Shown here: piece by piece, positions 5,695 to 6,309 of the stretch | Numbering within the stretch: the first letter of the stretch is position 1 | Layout of the letters: each line of letters begins with the position of its first letter | Assembly: GCA_025450955.1 (NCBI GenBank) | Contig: JANWLJ010000223.1 | Span: forward strand, 1 to 6,309 | DNA: 6,309 nt | Source: Polyangium sp. (in: bacteria) | GTDB taxonomy: Bacteria; Myxococcota_A; Polyangia; Palsa-1104 | Direction: 5' to 3' | Made by a program: the position numbers and the translations under genes | Notes under the pieces: model-generated | Told to the model about the DNA's origin: nothing | The model's input: only the letters and a program-made list of their open reading frames with translations | Database searches by the model: none

Positions 5695-6309
5695 GCGCCC
5701 GTCCCGTCGGGATCGCGCGCCGGCCTGGGCGCCTCGTCCTCTTCGGCGATCGCCTCGGCGACCGCGCGCGCGACCTCGACCGTCGGCCCCGACAAGGCGT
5801 AGTGCGCCGCCGACTGCTTCTCCGCGCCCTCGCCGAGCGCTACCCGCTCGAGCGCGCGCGAGCCGTCGAGGGGCGGCCCGAGCGAGATCGCGAGTCGCGC
5901 GTTCTCCGCCGCGCGATCGGCGGCGGCAGGGGCGGTCGCGCCGAGGGCGCGCTCGAGCGCCTGCGCAGCCTCGGCGAGCTCGGCGCCTCCCTCGGGCGCG
6001 AGCACCACCACCTGTCCGAGCGGATCGGCCTCCCAACCGATCTCGGCGAGATCGGGCGCGCGCCCACCCGAGATCAGCACCTCGACCTCGGCCTCTTCGT
6101 CTCCGGCCGCGATCGCGTAGCGGCCGGGCGGCACGGTGGCGACCACCGGAAACTCGAGCTCCCCGTCGAGGAGCTGCGCGCGGGAGCCCTGTCCCTCGTA
6201 GAGCGCGAGCCGATCGTCTTTGACCTCGAGCCAGGCGTCGGTGAGATAGGCCGCGCCCATCCGCGCCGCCGCCCGCGGCGCCACCTCGCGCCCCCCGGCG
6301 GTCGCGCCG
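5691..6309 (-). CDS. Electron transfer flavoprotein alpha subunit-like protein (EtfA/FixB-like), 5'-partial
   Basis: About 205 C-terminal residues are visible; the frame is open to the window edge, so the GTG at 6284 is not the start. The first residues, GATAGGREVAPRAAARMGA, match the EtfA signature GATxxGRxLAPRxAARLG, followed by YLTD and a PVVATVPPGRY strand (for PxVATVRPGxF) that closes domain I. The C-terminal half, where EtfA normally holds FAD, aligns as VVVLAPEGGAELAEAAQALE, RALGA, then VALGEGAEKQSA where IAVGISGAIQHLAG is expected, then AHYALSGPTVEVARAVAEAI (for ADYGIVGDLFEVVPALIEAL). The SGAIQH motif and the INKDPxAPIF stretch between them are missing, as is QVGQTG. FAD binding is therefore doubtful. 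It overlaps the EtfB-like gene by 4 bases. Gene order is alpha then beta, the reverse of the common etfB-etfA. EtfA ancestry is well supported; function is not. Confidence 0.8.
   Translation of the reverse strand, partial: GATAGGREVAPRAAARMGAAYLTDAWLEVKDDRLALYEGQGSRAQLLDGELEFPVVATVPPGRYAIAAGDEEAEVEVLISGGRAPDLAEIGWEADPLGQVVVLAPEGGAELAEAAQALERALGATAPAAADRAAENARLAISLGPPLDGSRALERVALGEGAEKQSAAHYALSGPTVEVARAVAEAIAEEDEAPRPARDPDGTGA

Noticed and set aside
5695..6036. Upstream extension of the EtfB-like frame to a start at 6036
   Set aside because: It overlaps conserved EtfA-like sequence in another frame and is Arg-rich; GTG 5694 with the GTGA overlap fits the operon better.
5504..6223. Plus-strand open frame of 239 codons opposite the ETF-like genes
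   Set aside because: Ser/Arg/Pro-rich antisense translation with no recognisable motif; the minus strand carries the family signatures.
6282..6284. GTG at 6284 as the start of the EtfA-like gene
   Set aside because: Codons before it encode GATAGGRE, part of the conserved EtfA signature, so the gene extends past the window edge.

Overview
This is a very GC-rich window. Coding is dense and third codon positions are almost all G or C. Several starts are GTG, and neighbouring genes overlap by 1-4 bases. High GC, a soluble multi-domain histidine kinase and ETF/acyl-CoA-synthetase relatives suggest a Myxococcota-like (old Deltaproteobacteria) genome. That placement is inference, since no marker gene fixes it.

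Plus strand, left half (1-3331). The window opens inside a CCA-adding tRNA nucleotidyltransferase with an HD domain (cca). Its reading frame is cut by an in-frame TAG at 822-824, yet the same frame continues with clear family C-terminal sequence to a TGA at 1056-1058. A large histidine kinase gene starts at the GTG that overlaps that TGA (GTGA, 1055-1058). The kinase is soluble. It reads: divergent nitroreductase-like domain, Pro/Gly-rich linker, receiver-like domain lacking the phospho-acceptor Asp, PAS, coiled coil, HisKA, HATPase. The catalytic core looks intact and the N-terminal input modules look degenerate.

Minus strand, right half (6309-3344). Three tightly overlapping genes are read leftwards. 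They are an EtfA-like protein (5' end outside the window), an EtfB-like protein, and a 540-residue relative of the NDP-forming acyl-CoA synthetases. By eye, each keeps its family's fold-level landmarks. The EtfA-like protein lacks a recognisable FAD motif, and the synthetase relative lacks the phospho-histidine loop and the ATP-grasp lysine. The set may be a cassette of repurposed ETF/acyl-CoA-ligase proteins that work as one complex; this is the best candidate here for an undescribed system.

The two operons converge with only 12 bases between stop codons, and a short inverted repeat contains both stops. No stretch above 300 bases lacks a gene. I saw no tRNA, rRNA, CRISPR array or insertion sequence, and no recognisable promoter.
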